DNA from: Dawidia cretensis
Lineage (GTDB): Bacteria; Bacteroidota; Bacteroidia; Cytophagales; Cyclobacteriaceae
DNA: 55,931 nucleotides
NCBI RefSeq assembly: GCF_018598175.1
Contig: NZ_JAHESE010000039.1
Coordinates: 1-55,931, forward strand
Direction: 5' to 3'
Within the stretch, counting starts at the first letter, position 1. Each line of letters begins with the position of its first letter. A program made the translations under genes and the position numbers. Shown here one piece after another: positions 42,038 through 50,659 of this stretch. The notes under the pieces were generated by a model. It was not told the origin of the DNA. It saw only the letters and a program-made list of their open reading frames with translations, and made no database searches.

Positions 42038-42826
42038 ATGAATATTAATCATGCGAGAACCGTTGTTTTTATCACCGGTGCTTTTGTTACGCATTTCGGC
42101 TGGGACGCCTGGAAGGATTATTTTGAAAGCAAGGGCTTTATGTGCCTGGCCCCACCGTGGCCTTTTAAAGATGCGGCGCCCGACGTCTTGCGGCAACGCC
42201 ATCCGCACGATATCGAGCTGGCAACGCTCACGCTGGGCGAAGTAATTGATCATTACGCCGCCATTGTACAAAGCTTACAAGAAAAACCTATTGTTATCGG
42301 TCATTCGTTAGGGGGATTGATCACGCAAGTGATCGTGAATCGCGGGCTGGCCGCTGCCGGTGTTGCTATTCACCCTGTGCCACCGTTGGGCGTGATTCCC
42401 TATGAGTTTTCTTTTTTGCGCGCGGGATGGAAAGCGCTGGGTCTGTTCACTTCGTTGCGTGAGACCTATTTGATGTCGTTTAAGGATTGGCAGTACGCTT
42501 TTGTTAACGGCATGCCGTTGGCCGAGCAGCAAAAGGCTTATCAGGCAAACGTTATTCCCGAGTCGAAGACTGTGGCGCGTGGTGGTCTGACGCGCGTGGC
42601 GAAAGTAGATTTTGACAAGCCGCATGCACCGCTGCTGCTCACCTCGGGATCGGAAGATACGATCATACCGGCACACTTGAATTATCGCAACTTCAAACGC
42701 TATGCGCAGAATGGATCGGTAACGGAGTACAAGGAATTTGCCGGTCGCAATCATTTTGTATTGGGCCAATCTACGTGGCAGGAAGATGCCGACTATATTC
42801 TGGCGTGGCTTGCACGGCAACACTGA
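42038..42826 (+). CDS. Alpha/beta hydrolase
   Basis: A 262-residue alpha/beta hydrolase. Nucleophile elbow VIGHSLGG (Ser90), probable acid in LTSGSEDTIIP and His in AGRNHFVLGQ. The family start VFITGAFVTHFGWDAWKDYFE resembles non-haem peroxidase/lipase-like hydrolases common in soil Bacteroidota. Substrate unknown. Its end meets a strong bidirectional terminator at 42841-42873. Confidence 0.88.
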   Translation: MNINHARTVVFITGAFVTHFGWDAWKDYFESKGFMCLAPPWPFKDAAPDVLRQRHPHDIELATLTLGEVIDHYAAIVQSLQEKPIVIGHSLGGLITQVIVNRGLAAAGVAIHPVPPLGVIPYEFSFLRAGWKALGLFTSLRETYLMSFKDWQYAFVNGMPLAEQQKAYQANVIPESKTVARGGLTRVAKVDFDKPHAPLLLTSGSEDTIIPAHLNYRNFKRYAQNGSVTEYKEFAGRNHFVLGQSTWQEDADYILAWLARQH

Positions 42827-42840
42827 TCACATGAAAATAC

Positions 42841-42873
42841 AAAGCGCTTCCCCGTGTGGCTGGGAAGCGCTTT
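42841..42873. terminator. Bidirectional intrinsic terminator
   Basis: A perfect 12-bp stem AAAGCGCTTCCC / GGGAAGCGCTTT with a 9-base loop. It lies between the convergent alpha/beta hydrolase (ends 42826) and the NTF2-like gene (ends 42895). Confidence 0.88.
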
Positions 42874-42894
42874 GTTGTTATTGTTGGCAGAACG

Positions 42895-43254
42895 TTATAC
42901 GAAGAACTCTTCGGATACGATCTTGCCATCTTTTACCTGGTATACGCATAGCTCGGGTGTGGTCATACGGGGCTGGTTTTTCATGGTTACGTCCATGGCC
43001 AAGGTAAAGGCGATGGAGTTGCCGGCGACCAGCGGATCAGAGACCTCGATGCCATGCATCTGCTCCACCATGTTATCGAATTTTTTACCTTTTTCCACAA
43101 TGGCGTTCAAGCCGATGGTTTCTTTGGAAAAAGCAGGTGTAGCGTACGGCTCGATGCTTTTAGCATTGTCGGCGTACAGTTCTTTCTGGGCGCCGTCCCA
43201 ATCACCTTTGCGGCAGTAGTCGGCCAGACGTTTTGCAATTTCTTTTGTTTCCAT
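42895..43254 (-). CDS. NTF2/SnoaL-like small protein
   Basis: A 119-residue cone-fold protein of the nuclear-transport-factor-2/SnoaL-like superfamily. The ATG at 43254 (METKEIAKRLADYCRKGDWDGAQKELYADN) is preferred over an extension to 43311. Typical elements: N-terminal helix with YCRKGDWDGAQKELYADNAKSIEP, then central strands SIAFTLAMDVTMKN and the end VYQVKDGKIVSEEFFV. Members are enzymes or ligand binders; the activity is unknown. Confidence 0.82.
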   Translation of the reverse strand: METKEIAKRLADYCRKGDWDGAQKELYADNAKSIEPYATPAFSKETIGLNAIVEKGKKFDNMVEQMHGIEVSDPLVAGNSIAFTLAMDVTMKNQPRMTTPELCVYQVKDGKIVSEEFFV

Positions 43255-43337
43255 GGTATTTGAATTTTTGGGTTTAATTCCAAGGGTCAAATAACATGCC
43301 CGAGGTGACAATGGTGTGTCAGCAGCCTTTATAATGT

Positions 43338-43997
43338 TTAGGAAATAGCACGCCAGTTGGCGGGGTCTACGCGCCAGGCCTTCAGCGAGGTGATCTGGTC
43401 TGTGGAAATGAGGTTGTGCGACGATGCGTATGCAATCAGACTGCTATAGTCGCTGAGGCTTACCAGGGGCACATTTGCTTCCCGGAAGTTGCTTACGGCC
43501 ACTTCGAAGCCATAGGTGAAGATGGATGCCATGCCCAATACTTCAAAACCGGCATCGCGCAGGGCCTGTACGGCTTTGAGTGAGCTGCCACCGGTGGAGA
43601 TCAGGTCTTCGATCACGACGACGCGTTGGCCTTTGACCACTTTTCCTTCAATGAGGTTTTCCATGCCGTGGTCTTTTGGCTTCGGACGCACATACACGAA
43701 TGGCAGCTGCAATACGTCGGCTACCAGGGCGCCTTGCGGCACGCCGGCGGTGGCTACCCCGGCGACGGCTTCGGCGCTGGGAAACTTTGCACGAATGGCC
43801 TGTACGAGGCCGTCGCGGATGGCGGTGCGGATGGCCGGGAAGGAAAGGGACAGACGGTTGTCGCAATAGATCGGCGATTTCCAGCCTGATGCCCAGGTAA
43901 AGGGTTTTTCGGTGTTCAGCTTAATAGCCTGGATTTCCAGCAGCATAGACGCCACGGAGGCGGCTGTTTGCTCTTGTACGTGTACGGTCGTTGCCAT
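43338..43997 (-). CDS. pyrE: Orotate phosphoribosyltransferase
   Basis: A 219-residue enzyme of pyrimidine synthesis that makes OMP from orotate and PRPP. The PRPP-binding signature is VVVIEDLISTGGSSLKAV (about 131-148), the flexible loop is VRPKPKDHGMENLIEG, and the N-terminal segment FTWASGWKSPIYCDNR is typical of PyrE. Length is normal for the family. The start (ATG at 43997) is divergent from the Nudix gene, with a 101-base gap. Confidence 0.96.
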   Translation of the reverse strand: MATTVHVQEQTAASVASMLLEIQAIKLNTEKPFTWASGWKSPIYCDNRLSLSFPAIRTAIRDGLVQAIRAKFPSAEAVAGVATAGVPQGALVADVLQLPFVYVRPKPKDHGMENLIEGKVVKGQRVVVIEDLISTGGSSLKAVQALRDAGFEVLGMASIFTYGFEVAVSNFREANVPLVSLSDYSSLIAYASSHNLISTDQITSLKAWRVDPANWRAIS

Positions 43998-44098
43998 GGG
44001 CGCGAAGGTACTGCCAAAAATCTTTTTCGCAACCGCTTGTCTCCTTACGAATATTTTATTCTTTTGCGCTGAATGGAAGGTGTAAAAAGGAAACGGCC

Positions 44099-44788
44099 AT
44101 GATCATTTTTATTAACGACATTCCCGTCCGGATACTCAAAAGCGACGAAATGCCCGATGGCGGCCGGATTAACTCCACTGCCGATGCCGCTGTGAGACCT
44201 TTGACGCCCGCGGATCTGATCCACCACGTATGGATCAAGAACGTGACCGATCGCGACTTTGATGCGATCATCGGTTTTCTCGACTCGAAGGTTCCGACCA
44301 ATGTGCTTTCGCTGGCTCTTTCCGTGACCGACTATGCGGGTATCAAAGATTATCTGCGCAGCCGGTTTAAAGTGGTAAAAGCCGCCGGCGGACTGATCCG
44401 GAAGAAGGATAAGTTCCTGATGATCTACCGCATGAAAAAGTGGGATCTGCCGAAGGGCAAGAAGGAAAAAGGCGAACGCAACCGTACGACTGCCGTACGT
44501 GAGGTGGAGGAGGAGTGCAACGTGTCCGTGAAGCTCGGCCCGAAGATCTGCACGACCTGGCACACGTATACCATGAACAAGAACGCCTTCTTGAAAAAGA
44601 CGCGTTGGTTCGTCATGGATATCGACGACGACTCGCGTATGCGCCCGGCGCTGGACGAAGATATTGAAGAGGTGCGCTGGATGAACAGCAAGGAAGTATA
44701 CCACGCGCTGGAGCATTCGTATAAGTCCATCAACTACGTCTTTGAACAATACTATGCCTCGCTCGAGGTAAAGTCGACACCCCGCTAA
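44099..44788 (+). CDS. Nudix hydrolase with N-terminal extension
   Basis: A 229-residue protein. The ATG at 44099 is chosen; a frame from 43991 overlaps the pyrE start region. Residues 1-98 form an additional alpha/beta domain of unknown function (MIIFINDIPVRILKSDEMPDGG), and 100-225 is the Nudix domain with the box G-x5-E-x7-REVEEEC (GKKEKGERNRTTAVREVEEECN). The extension recurs with Nudix domains in Bacteroidota, to my recollection. Substrate unknown; it hydrolyses a nucleoside diphosphate-type compound. Convergent with coaD. Confidence 0.87.
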   Translation: MIIFINDIPVRILKSDEMPDGGRINSTADAAVRPLTPADLIHHVWIKNVTDRDFDAIIGFLDSKVPTNVLSLALSVTDYAGIKDYLRSRFKVVKAAGGLIRKKDKFLMIYRMKKWDLPKGKKEKGERNRTTAVREVEEECNVSVKLGPKICTTWHTYTMNKNAFLKKTRWFVMDIDDDSRMRPALDEDIEEVRWMNSKEVYHALEHSYKSINYVFEQYYASLEVKSTPR

Positions 44789-44797
44789 TTTGCGGGG
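44780..44797. terminator. Short GC hairpin at the Nudix/coaD convergence
   Basis: CCCCGC-taattt-GCGGGG (44780-44797) overlaps the Nudix stop codon. No long T-run follows on either strand, so terminator function is tentative. Confidence 0.4.
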
Positions 44798-44808
44798 CCG
44801 GGACAATC

Positions 44809-45267
44809 TTATAATTTATAGGGTAGGAACTGCGATACATCGCCGCCGTACTTGTGTACTTCGCGGATGATGGATGAGCTGATCCATGCCAATTGCGGCG
44901 TGGTGATGAGGAACACCGACTCGAGCTCGTCGTACAGCTGGCGGTTTACCTGCGAGATGCTGTTTTCGTATTCGAAGTCCGTCGTGTTGCGCAGGCCGCG
45001 CAAAAGGAAGCGGGCGTTGTGTTTGCGCGCCAGCTCGGCCGTCAGCTCGGAATAGGTGAGGACTGTGATGTTGGGGTATTGCCGGAACGCCTCGTTGATG
45101 CTGGCGATCATTTTTTCGATCGGGAAATACCGGTTGCTTTTCTGGCTGTTGTAGCCGATGGCGATGATGATCTCATCAAACATTTGCAAGCCGCGGAGGA
45201 CGATGTCTTCGTGGCCTCTGGTGAAGGGATCGAAGGAACCAGGGAAAAGCGCAATGCGTTTGTTCAT
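44809..45267 (-). CDS. coaD: Pantetheine-phosphate adenylyltransferase
   Basis: A 152-residue enzyme of CoA synthesis (4'-phosphopantetheine + ATP to dephospho-CoA). Nucleotidyltransferase motifs GSFDPFTRGHEDI (residues 10-22, TxGH-like) and WISSSIIREVHKYGG (ISSSxVR-like) are complete, as is the FLLRGLRNTTDFEYE segment. Length is typical. It is downstream of the DUF3822 gene with a 13-base gap, and that linkage is common in the phylum. Confidence 0.96.
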   Translation of the reverse strand: MNKRIALFPGSFDPFTRGHEDIVLRGLQMFDEIIIAIGYNSQKSNRYFPIEKMIASINEAFRQYPNITVLTYSELTAELARKHNARFLLRGLRNTTDFEYENSISQVNRQLYDELESVFLITTPQLAWISSSIIREVHKYGGDVSQFLPYKL

Positions 45268-45280
45268 AACGGTACGGAAA

Positions 45281-46168
45281 TTACGGCATCAGGTGCACGC
45301 TGTAAAGATCAAAGAAATGGTGGTCCTGGATGTCGTCAAACATATAGCTGAACTGCATGGTGGCAGGCCGGCTTCCGAACCATACGTTGCTGATATACTT
45401 GTAGAACTCGTGGTAATGTGGCGAGTTCTTGCCGATATACCCCCAGAGGATCACCTGGCTTGTTTGCTGGTTCAGGTCGAGGGCTTTCATGACCAGCATG
45501 ATGTATTTGATGTAATCGGAAAACTCTTTAATCGCAAACTGATTGTAATACATCAGCTTGCCGTCTTTGCAGACGAGTATGTGGAGCTTGAACCGATCTA
45601 CGTAGATATAGAGGGGCGTGTCGTCGCGGTCCTGGGATGATAGCAATGTACCTTCGATCAGGGCGGCGGACTGGTGTGTGAACACCGGCGGGTTGCTGGG
45701 GTACATGTTGAGCAGCCAGCGGTGCAAGTCTTTGTTGATGGCAAAGACGGTTACCGCTTGTGCTGTGGGATTGACTGTCGCCAGGAGGTCTTCGCGGTCG
45801 GGATCCACGTGCGCATTGAATTTCAGGTAGTCTTCCATCGATTCTTCCGCAAACAACGCCACGGGTACCTGTACGAATTTTTGATTCTTGATGGAGATTT
45901 TGATCTTTTTCCAGAACCCTGCTTTGAGTACCGCGTGTGAGTCGAACAGTTGATCGAGGAGCTGCAACAGCGCTTCGTGTGATGTGAGGTTCGGGAGGAC
46001 AAAGTCTTCCAGCAGCAGGGCGCGGTTGTCGTACGGATCGACCACGAGGATCTGAAAGTCGCGGGTGCCCAGTTGGATCAACAGATGGTATTGATGAATA
46101 TATTCCTCATCGAAACGCTCGTCCCTGACTTTTTTTATGAGCTTATAGTGAAGTGTGGATGGTTGCAA
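45281..46168 (-). CDS. DUF3822 family protein
   Basis: A Bacteroidota-specific cytoplasmic protein of about 295 residues, with a DUF3822 pattern (actin/FtsA-like fold). Features: HQYHLLIQLGTRDFQILVVDPYDNRALLLEDF, PLYIYVDRFKLHILVCKDGKLMYYNQF and the FWGYIGK-like VILWGYIGKNSP. The start is uncertain; TTG at 46168 fits the family better than GTG at 46246, which adds 26 residues without a family pattern. It sits directly before coaD. Function unknown; an RsmD-coaD link is known in other genomes, but rsmD is not seen here. Confidence 0.87.
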   Translation of the reverse strand: MQPSTLHYKLIKKVRDERFDEEYIHQYHLLIQLGTRDFQILVVDPYDNRALLLEDFVLPNLTSHEALLQLLDQLFDSHAVLKAGFWKKIKISIKNQKFVQVPVALFAEESMEDYLKFNAHVDPDREDLLATVNPTAQAVTVFAINKDLHRWLLNMYPSNPPVFTHQSAALIEGTLLSSQDRDDTPLYIYVDRFKLHILVCKDGKLMYYNQFAIKEFSDYIKYIMLVMKALDLNQQTSQVILWGYIGKNSPHYHEFYKYISNVWFGSRPATMQFSYMFDDIQDHHFFDLYSVHLMP

Positions 46169-46270
46169 TGTCTTCCTGTTTTCCGCTTGTGGCGCGTTTT
46201 GGGGATGGGTTCTTTGCAATAATAAAGATTTTAGCGGGGAAATCACAAGTTGGGGCGGGCAGCCTGCCGA

Positions 46271-46735
46271 TTAAATCCTGTAAAAACCACACAGTTTGCG
46301 CACTTCAGCGGCGCTGCCTGCGAGGCGGAAAATACCATGTGCATCGGGAGCGGCTTCGGCCGCAAGTGTGGTCACCGGCAGGAAGGCGGCATCGGTCAGC
46401 AGGGAGAGCTCGGGGTCGTCGCCTACACGCAGGGTGCCTCCGGTTACCGTGGCTTCGAAAAACAGCTCCAACGCGTGGAGGGGTGGGTGAAGGAATTCGC
46501 AACCAAAGAGAAAACGGCCGGGGCGCACGTGCAGGCCGGTCTCTTCCAGGAATTCCCGCACGAGGGTATCTTCCAGTGTTTCACCGGTTTCAAGGCCGCC
46601 GCCGGGTGGTGCCCAGAAGCCGTTGGCCGATATGCCACGGTGTCTGACCACCAGCAGGTTGTCGGCCTGCCAGCACAGCCCGCAGACCCGCACACGTAGC
46701 CGGTTTCCGTAGACACGGGCTATTTCTCCGTCCAT
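46271..46735 (-). CDS. Nudix hydrolase
   Basis: A 154-residue single-domain Nudix protein. The box reads GGGLETGETLEDTLVREFLEETGL (G-x5-E-x7-REUxEExGU complete). Strand order RVRVCGLCWQADNLLVVRHRG and ELFFEATVTGGTLRVGDDPE is typical. It lacks the N-terminal extension of the other Nudix protein in the window. The substrate is probably a nucleoside diphosphate derivative. It may be in one operon with DUF3822 and coaD (all minus strand). Confidence 0.92.
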   Translation of the reverse strand: MDGEIARVYGNRLRVRVCGLCWQADNLLVVRHRGISANGFWAPPGGGLETGETLEDTLVREFLEETGLHVRPGRFLFGCEFLHPPLHALELFFEATVTGGTLRVGDDPELSLLTDAAFLPVTTLAAEAAPDAHGIFRLAGSAAEVRKLCGFYRI

Positions 46736-46832
46736 AACAATTTCGCTCAGTGTTTTCCGCTACCGCGTAGCAAAGCACGGCAGAAAGTCAGAAATTTCGA
46801 TCATTCTGGCAGCATTGTTGGTATGAACTCGT

Positions 46833-46840
46833 TAAATTTG
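46833..46840 (+). promoter_or_regulatory. Candidate -7 box of the DUF1573 gene
   Basis: TAAATTTG matches TAnnTTTG exactly and lies 14 bases upstream of the ATG at 46855. No good -33 TTTG at the standard spacing is visible. Confidence 0.5.
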
Positions 46841-46854
46841 AAAAAAAATAGCGT

Positions 46855-47271
46855 ATGAAGAAGTATCTGTTTCTGATAGTAATGGTGGCCTTTGCCGCCG
46901 GTGCTTATGCGCAACAGGCAAGCACTAAAAAAGTAAGCGGCCCCGTGATCACGTTTGAGAAGAAAACGCATGATTTCGGTGAGATCGTACAAGGCGACAA
47001 AGTAGAGGAGACCTTCAAGTTCACCAACACTGGCACTGAACCGTTGATCCTTACGAACGTACAGGTAACGTGCGGTTGCACAACGCCGAAAGGCTGGCCG
47101 CGTGATCCCATCCAACCAGGTGGTAAAGGCGAAATTGTAGTGGCTTTCAACAGCGCCGGTAAAATCGGTCGCCAGGACAAGGTTGTTACGGTTGTATCAA
47201 ACGCCGCGAACCCTGACGAAGCAAAGATTTCCTTTACAGCACAGGTATCGGAAAAGAAACAGCCTCAATAA
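46855..47271 (+). CDS. DUF1573 exported protein
   Basis: A 138-residue periplasmic or surface protein with signal peptide (about 1-20, ...GAYAQ) and one immunoglobulin-like DUF1573 domain: ITFEKKTHDFGEIVQGDKVEETFKFTNTGTEPLIL, then VQVTCGCTTPKGWPRDPIQPGGKGEIVVAFN with the conserved CGC. Family members are abundant in Bacteroidota and lack assigned function. Strong terminator follows. Confidence 0.94.
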   Translation: MKKYLFLIVMVAFAAGAYAQQASTKKVSGPVITFEKKTHDFGEIVQGDKVEETFKFTNTGTEPLILTNVQVTCGCTTPKGWPRDPIQPGGKGEIVVAFNSAGKIGRQDKVVTVVSNAANPDEAKISFTAQVSEKKQPQ

Positions 47272-47297
47272 GCGGTCGTTTCTAAAAGGCATTCAAA

Positions 47298-47331
47298 GCA
47301 AAGGCTCCCGATGGGAGCCTTTGCTTTTTTT
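47298..47331 (+). terminator. Intrinsic terminator of the DUF1573 gene
   Basis: A perfect 12-bp stem GCAAAGGCTCCC / GGGAGCCTTTGC with a 3-base loop, then seven T. The T-run touches the stop codon of the convergent DUF423 gene. Confidence 0.93.
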
Positions 47332-47719
47332 AGCGGGTTTGTCCGTCGCGGGTGTACACCGCCAGAAAAACAAACACCCAGCCGGTGATGAGCAAGATGC
47401 CGCCCACCGGGGTGATGGGGCCGAAGATGCCGGGCTGGAAGAAGCACAGCATGTACAGGCTGCCACTGAAGAGCAATACGCCAAGGAGCAGGAAAAGCGC
47501 CGCGTGGCGAAGCTTTTTGCCTGGGTAGGTTAGTTGCAGGATGCCGACGCCCAGCATGGCCAGGGCGTGGTAGAACTGGTACCGCGTGGCCAGCTCGAAC
47601 GTGTCGAAACGGCCGGCTTGTACCAGGAAGGGCTTTAGCGCATGGGCTCCGAAAGCGCCCAGGCTGACGCCGGCGAAACCGAGCAGGGCGGCGGCCAGTA
47701 AGGTTGTACGGTGATTCAT
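47330..47719 (-). CDS. DUF423 membrane protein
   Basis: A 129-residue inner-membrane protein with four predicted helices (about 7-28, 45-62, 70-90 and 96-118). The family start LGFAGVSLGAFGAHALKP and the closing PVGGILLITGWVFVFLAVY are diagnostic of DUF423. Function unknown. It lies between the DUF1573 terminator and the yggS gene. Confidence 0.92.
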   Translation of the reverse strand: MNHRTTLLAAALLGFAGVSLGAFGAHALKPFLVQAGRFDTFELATRYQFYHALAMLGVGILQLTYPGKKLRHAALFLLLGVLLFSGSLYMLCFFQPGIFGPITPVGGILLITGWVFVFLAVYTRDGQTR

Positions 47720-47783
47720 ATACAGTAGGTAAATGTAAAAGTATGCGGCGGTTAGCGCTTGCGTTGTCGGTGTAAAGATAGCA

Positions 47784-48446
47784 TCAGGTTGTTTTGAATA
47801 GCGATGTTCCGATGCGGAGCATTGTACTGCCCTCTTCTATGGCAATTTTATAGTCGCTGCTCATGCCCATGGACAGGATCGTCATGCTGGCATTGGATGG
47901 CAGGTTTTCGTGCTGCAGGCGATCGAAGAACGTTTTGAGCGAGCGAAATTCCCGGCGCACCTGTTCTGTGTTGTCTGTGAGCGAGCCCATGCCCATGAGC
48001 CCTTGAATGCGAATGTGTTGATAGTTGCGCAAGGCCGGCGAGGTGATCAGCGTGCGGGCTTCCTCTTCGGTCAGTCCGTATTTAGTCTCTTCCTGGGCTA
48101 TGTGTACTTGCAACAGGCAGTCGATGACGCGTCCGGCTTTGCCGGCCTGGTTGTTGATCTCTTCGAGCAGGCGAGGGCTGTCGACGGAGTGTATGAGTGA
48201 TACAAAGGGAGCGATGTATTTTACCTTGTTGGTTTGCAGGTGGCCGATCAGGTGCCAGTGAATGTCCTGGGGGAGCTGTTCGTACTTGCCGATAAGCTCC
48301 TGCACGCGGTTCTCGCCAAAGTCCCGTTGTCCGGAAGCGTACGCCTCCTGGATCTTGTCGAGGGGTTGGGTCTTGCTGACGGCCACCAAACGACAGCCCG
48401 GCGGCAAAGTTTGCCGGAGATTCGTGATGTTATTCTTGATATTCAT
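47784..48446 (-). CDS. yggS: YggS family PLP homeostasis protein
   Basis: A 220-residue TIM-barrel PLP-binding protein. The PLP-linked Lys is in CRLVAVSKTQPLDKI; the segments DFGENRVQELIGKYEQL, WHLIGHLQTNK and the end STMLRIGTSLFKTT (RIGT.IFG-like phosphate loop) are diagnostic. It regulates vitamin B6 and amino-acid pools. Length is standard. It is divergent from the GH3-type gene. Confidence 0.96.
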   Translation of the reverse strand: MNIKNNITNLRQTLPPGCRLVAVSKTQPLDKIQEAYASGQRDFGENRVQELIGKYEQLPQDIHWHLIGHLQTNKVKYIAPFVSLIHSVDSPRLLEEINNQAGKAGRVIDCLLQVHIAQEETKYGLTEEEARTLITSPALRNYQHIRIQGLMGMGSLTDNTEQVRREFRSLKTFFDRLQHENLPSNASMTILSMGMSSDYKIAIEEGSTMLRIGTSLFKTT

Positions 48447-48449
48447 GCC

Positions 48450-48457
48450 TATTTTTG
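48450..48457 (+). promoter_or_regulatory. Candidate -7 box of the GH3-type gene
   Basis: TATTTTTG matches TAnnTTTG and lies 32 bases before the ATG at 48490, in the short divergent space with yggS. Confidence 0.45.
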
Positions 48458-48489
48458 CCCGTTATATCCATCAAAGCTAAAGCAAAAAT

Positions 48490-50046
48490 ATGGCGATCCT
48501 GGGAACCTTGCTGAAAAAAGGAATACGCATTCGAGAAATGCTTGAACAGGAATATACGTCTCCGTTCGACTTGCAGAAAAAAGAGCTCAAAGAGCTGCTG
48601 ATCACCGCCAGTCAGACGGAGTTTGGTAAGTATTACAACTTTGCCGATACACTGAACAGCTTCCGCAAGGGAGACAAGGAATTCTATCGAAGGTATAAGG
48701 CGCATGTGCCCATCCATAGCTATAACAAAATCTATGGCGATTGGTGGAAGCTTGCGCTGAAGGGTGTCAAGAATGTGTGCTGGCCGGGACGTGTCAAATA
48801 TTTTGCGCTAAGCTCGGGTACGTCGGAGGCTTCGTCAAAGTACATACCGGTGACCAAGGATATGACCAAGGCGATGCAGAAGACCAGCGTCCGGCAGATT
48901 CTTACGCTATCGAAATATGATCTGCCGCCGGCGATCTTCGAGTCGGGCATTCTGATGCTGGGAGGGAGCACGCACCTGAACCACAAGGGCAGCTATTTTG
49001 AAGGTGACTTGAGCGGTATTCAGGCGGCCAAGATTCCGTTCTGGTTCCAGCATTTTTACAAGCCGGGCAAGCAGATCGCCAGAACCCGCAATTGGGATGC
49101 GAAGCTTGACGAGATCGCTCGCAAAGCCAAGGACTGGGACATCGGTATCATCGTTGGTGTACCGGCCTGGATCCAAATCCTGATGGAGAAGATCATCCAG
49201 TATCACCGCCTGCAGAATATACACGAAATCTGGCCCAACCTGATGGTATATGTGCACGGTGGGGTTTCGATCGATCCATATCGCAAGGGTTTTGAGAAGC
49301 TATTGGGTCGCCCGATCTATTACATCGAGACCTACCTGGCGTCGGAAGGTTTTCTTGCCTTCCAGGCGTTTCCCAACCGGCGCTCTATGCGCCTGGTATT
49401 GAACAACGGGATTTTCTATGAGTTTGTGCCGTTTGAAGCACGTAATTTTGATGCGAACGGCGAGATCTCGCCTGACGCCGAGACCTTTATGATCGACGAG
49501 GTGGAAGAAGGTAAAGAATATGCCATTCTGATGTCATCGTGCGCCGGGGCCTGGCGTTATCTGATCGGCGACGTTATCAAGTTCACCTCGCTGGAAGAAG
49601 CGGAGATCGTGATTACGGGGCGGACCAAACACTTCCTGAGCTTGTGCGGTGAGCACTTATCGGTAGACAACATGAACAAGGCTATCGAATTGGTGGCCAA
49701 TGATTTTAACATCGTCGTCCCGGAGTTTACGGTAGCCGGTATACCACACGGGTCGTTGTTTGCACACCACTGGTTTGTCGGCACTGACGACGAGGTTGAT
49801 CAGAAGGCCTTAAAAGAGAAAATCGACCTGCACTTAAAAGAATTGAACGACGACTATGCTGTAGAGCGGAGCGCTGCGTTGAAAGAGGTCATTGTCGATG
49901 TCTTGCCTGTCAAGACGTTTTACGACTGGATGGAATCGAAAGGGAAAGTAGGGGGGCAGAATAAATTTCCGAGGGTGATGAAAAACGCACAGCTCGACGA
50001 CTGGAAAATGTTCCTCCAAACCCAGGTGAATGGAAATCGTCATTAA
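48490..50046 (+). CDS. GH3 auxin-responsive-promoter family acyl-acid amido synthetase
   Basis: A 518-residue member of the GH3 (JAR1-like) adenylating family. Motifs: the N-terminal ATP/AMP site YFALSSGTSEASSKYIPVT, TYLASEGFLAFQAFPN, EEGKEYAILMSSCAGAWRYLIGDVIKF and the C-terminal LCGEHLSVDNMNKAI hinge with GGQNKFPR. GH3 enzymes link acyl acids to amino acids through an adenylate. The bacterial substrate is unknown. Its last 17 bases overlap a LysE-type exporter, suggesting that product or amino-acid export is linked. Confidence 0.93.
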   Translation: MAILGTLLKKGIRIREMLEQEYTSPFDLQKKELKELLITASQTEFGKYYNFADTLNSFRKGDKEFYRRYKAHVPIHSYNKIYGDWWKLALKGVKNVCWPGRVKYFALSSGTSEASSKYIPVTKDMTKAMQKTSVRQILTLSKYDLPPAIFESGILMLGGSTHLNHKGSYFEGDLSGIQAAKIPFWFQHFYKPGKQIARTRNWDAKLDEIARKAKDWDIGIIVGVPAWIQILMEKIIQYHRLQNIHEIWPNLMVYVHGGVSIDPYRKGFEKLLGRPIYYIETYLASEGFLAFQAFPNRRSMRLVLNNGIFYEFVPFEARNFDANGEISPDAETFMIDEVEEGKEYAILMSSCAGAWRYLIGDVIKFTSLEEAEIVITGRTKHFLSLCGEHLSVDNMNKAIELVANDFNIVVPEFTVAGIPHGSLFAHHWFVGTDDEVDQKALKEKIDLHLKELNDDYAVERSAALKEVIVDVLPVKTFYDWMESKGKVGGQNKFPRVMKNAQLDDWKMFLQTQVNGNRH

Positions 50047-50659
50047 TGGAATTGTGTCCGGCATCGTGCTGGCATTTCTTATTGGCCCTGTATTTTTTAC
50101 GATCATCCAAACGAGTATCGAACGTGGGTTTACCAGCGGCGTGCTGGTAGCGGTGGGAGTATCGTTTAGTGACGCTTGCTATATCTTCTTTTCATACCTG
50201 GGCCTGGTGCAGTTTATGGAGGCGGAGAAGTTCCGGCATTACCTTTCGTACGCTGGTGGTGGTGTGTTATTGCTTTTTGGTTTGTATTACCTATTGGTCA
50301 AAAGCCGAAAGCTGGTTCGTTCCGAAGCCGGTCATATACGTTCGCGGGGATGGCTGAGCCTGGTAGCGAAAGGTTTTATCATCAATGGCCTGAGCCCCAT
50401 GGTCTTGTTCTTCTGGATTGCCACGGTAGGGGTAGCCACAACTCAGTTGGCGTATCATTCCAATCAACAGGTGTTTATTTTCTTTGCATCCATCATAGGC
50501 ACCGTATTCCTGACGGATGTTATCAAAGCGAAACTGGCCGACAGACTGCGTCTACTGATGACACCGCGCGTTATTCAGGTCATGAACATGGTGCTCGGTG
50601 TTGTGCTGGTAATCTTTGCCGGTCGCTTGATTTTCTTTCCCGATAATCTACCGCATTAG
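50030..50659 (+). CDS. LysE/RhtB family exporter
   Basis: A 209-residue inner-membrane exporter with about six helices. Family features: NGIVSGIVLAFLIGPVFFTIIQTSIERGFTSG and the later GFIINGLSPMVLFFWIATVG. LysE/RhtB proteins export amino acids or small polar compounds. It overlaps the GH3-type gene by 17 bases, so co-expression is likely. It ends at the convergent BatA-like gene, overlapping by 4 bases. Confidence 0.92.
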   Translation: MEIVINGIVSGIVLAFLIGPVFFTIIQTSIERGFTSGVLVAVGVSFSDACYIFFSYLGLVQFMEAEKFRHYLSYAGGGVLLLFGLYYLLVKSRKLVRSEAGHIRSRGWLSLVAKGFIINGLSPMVLFFWIATVGVATTQLAYHSNQQVFIFFASIIGTVFLTDVIKAKLADRLRLLMTPRVIQVMNMVLGVVLVIFAGRLIFFPDNLPH

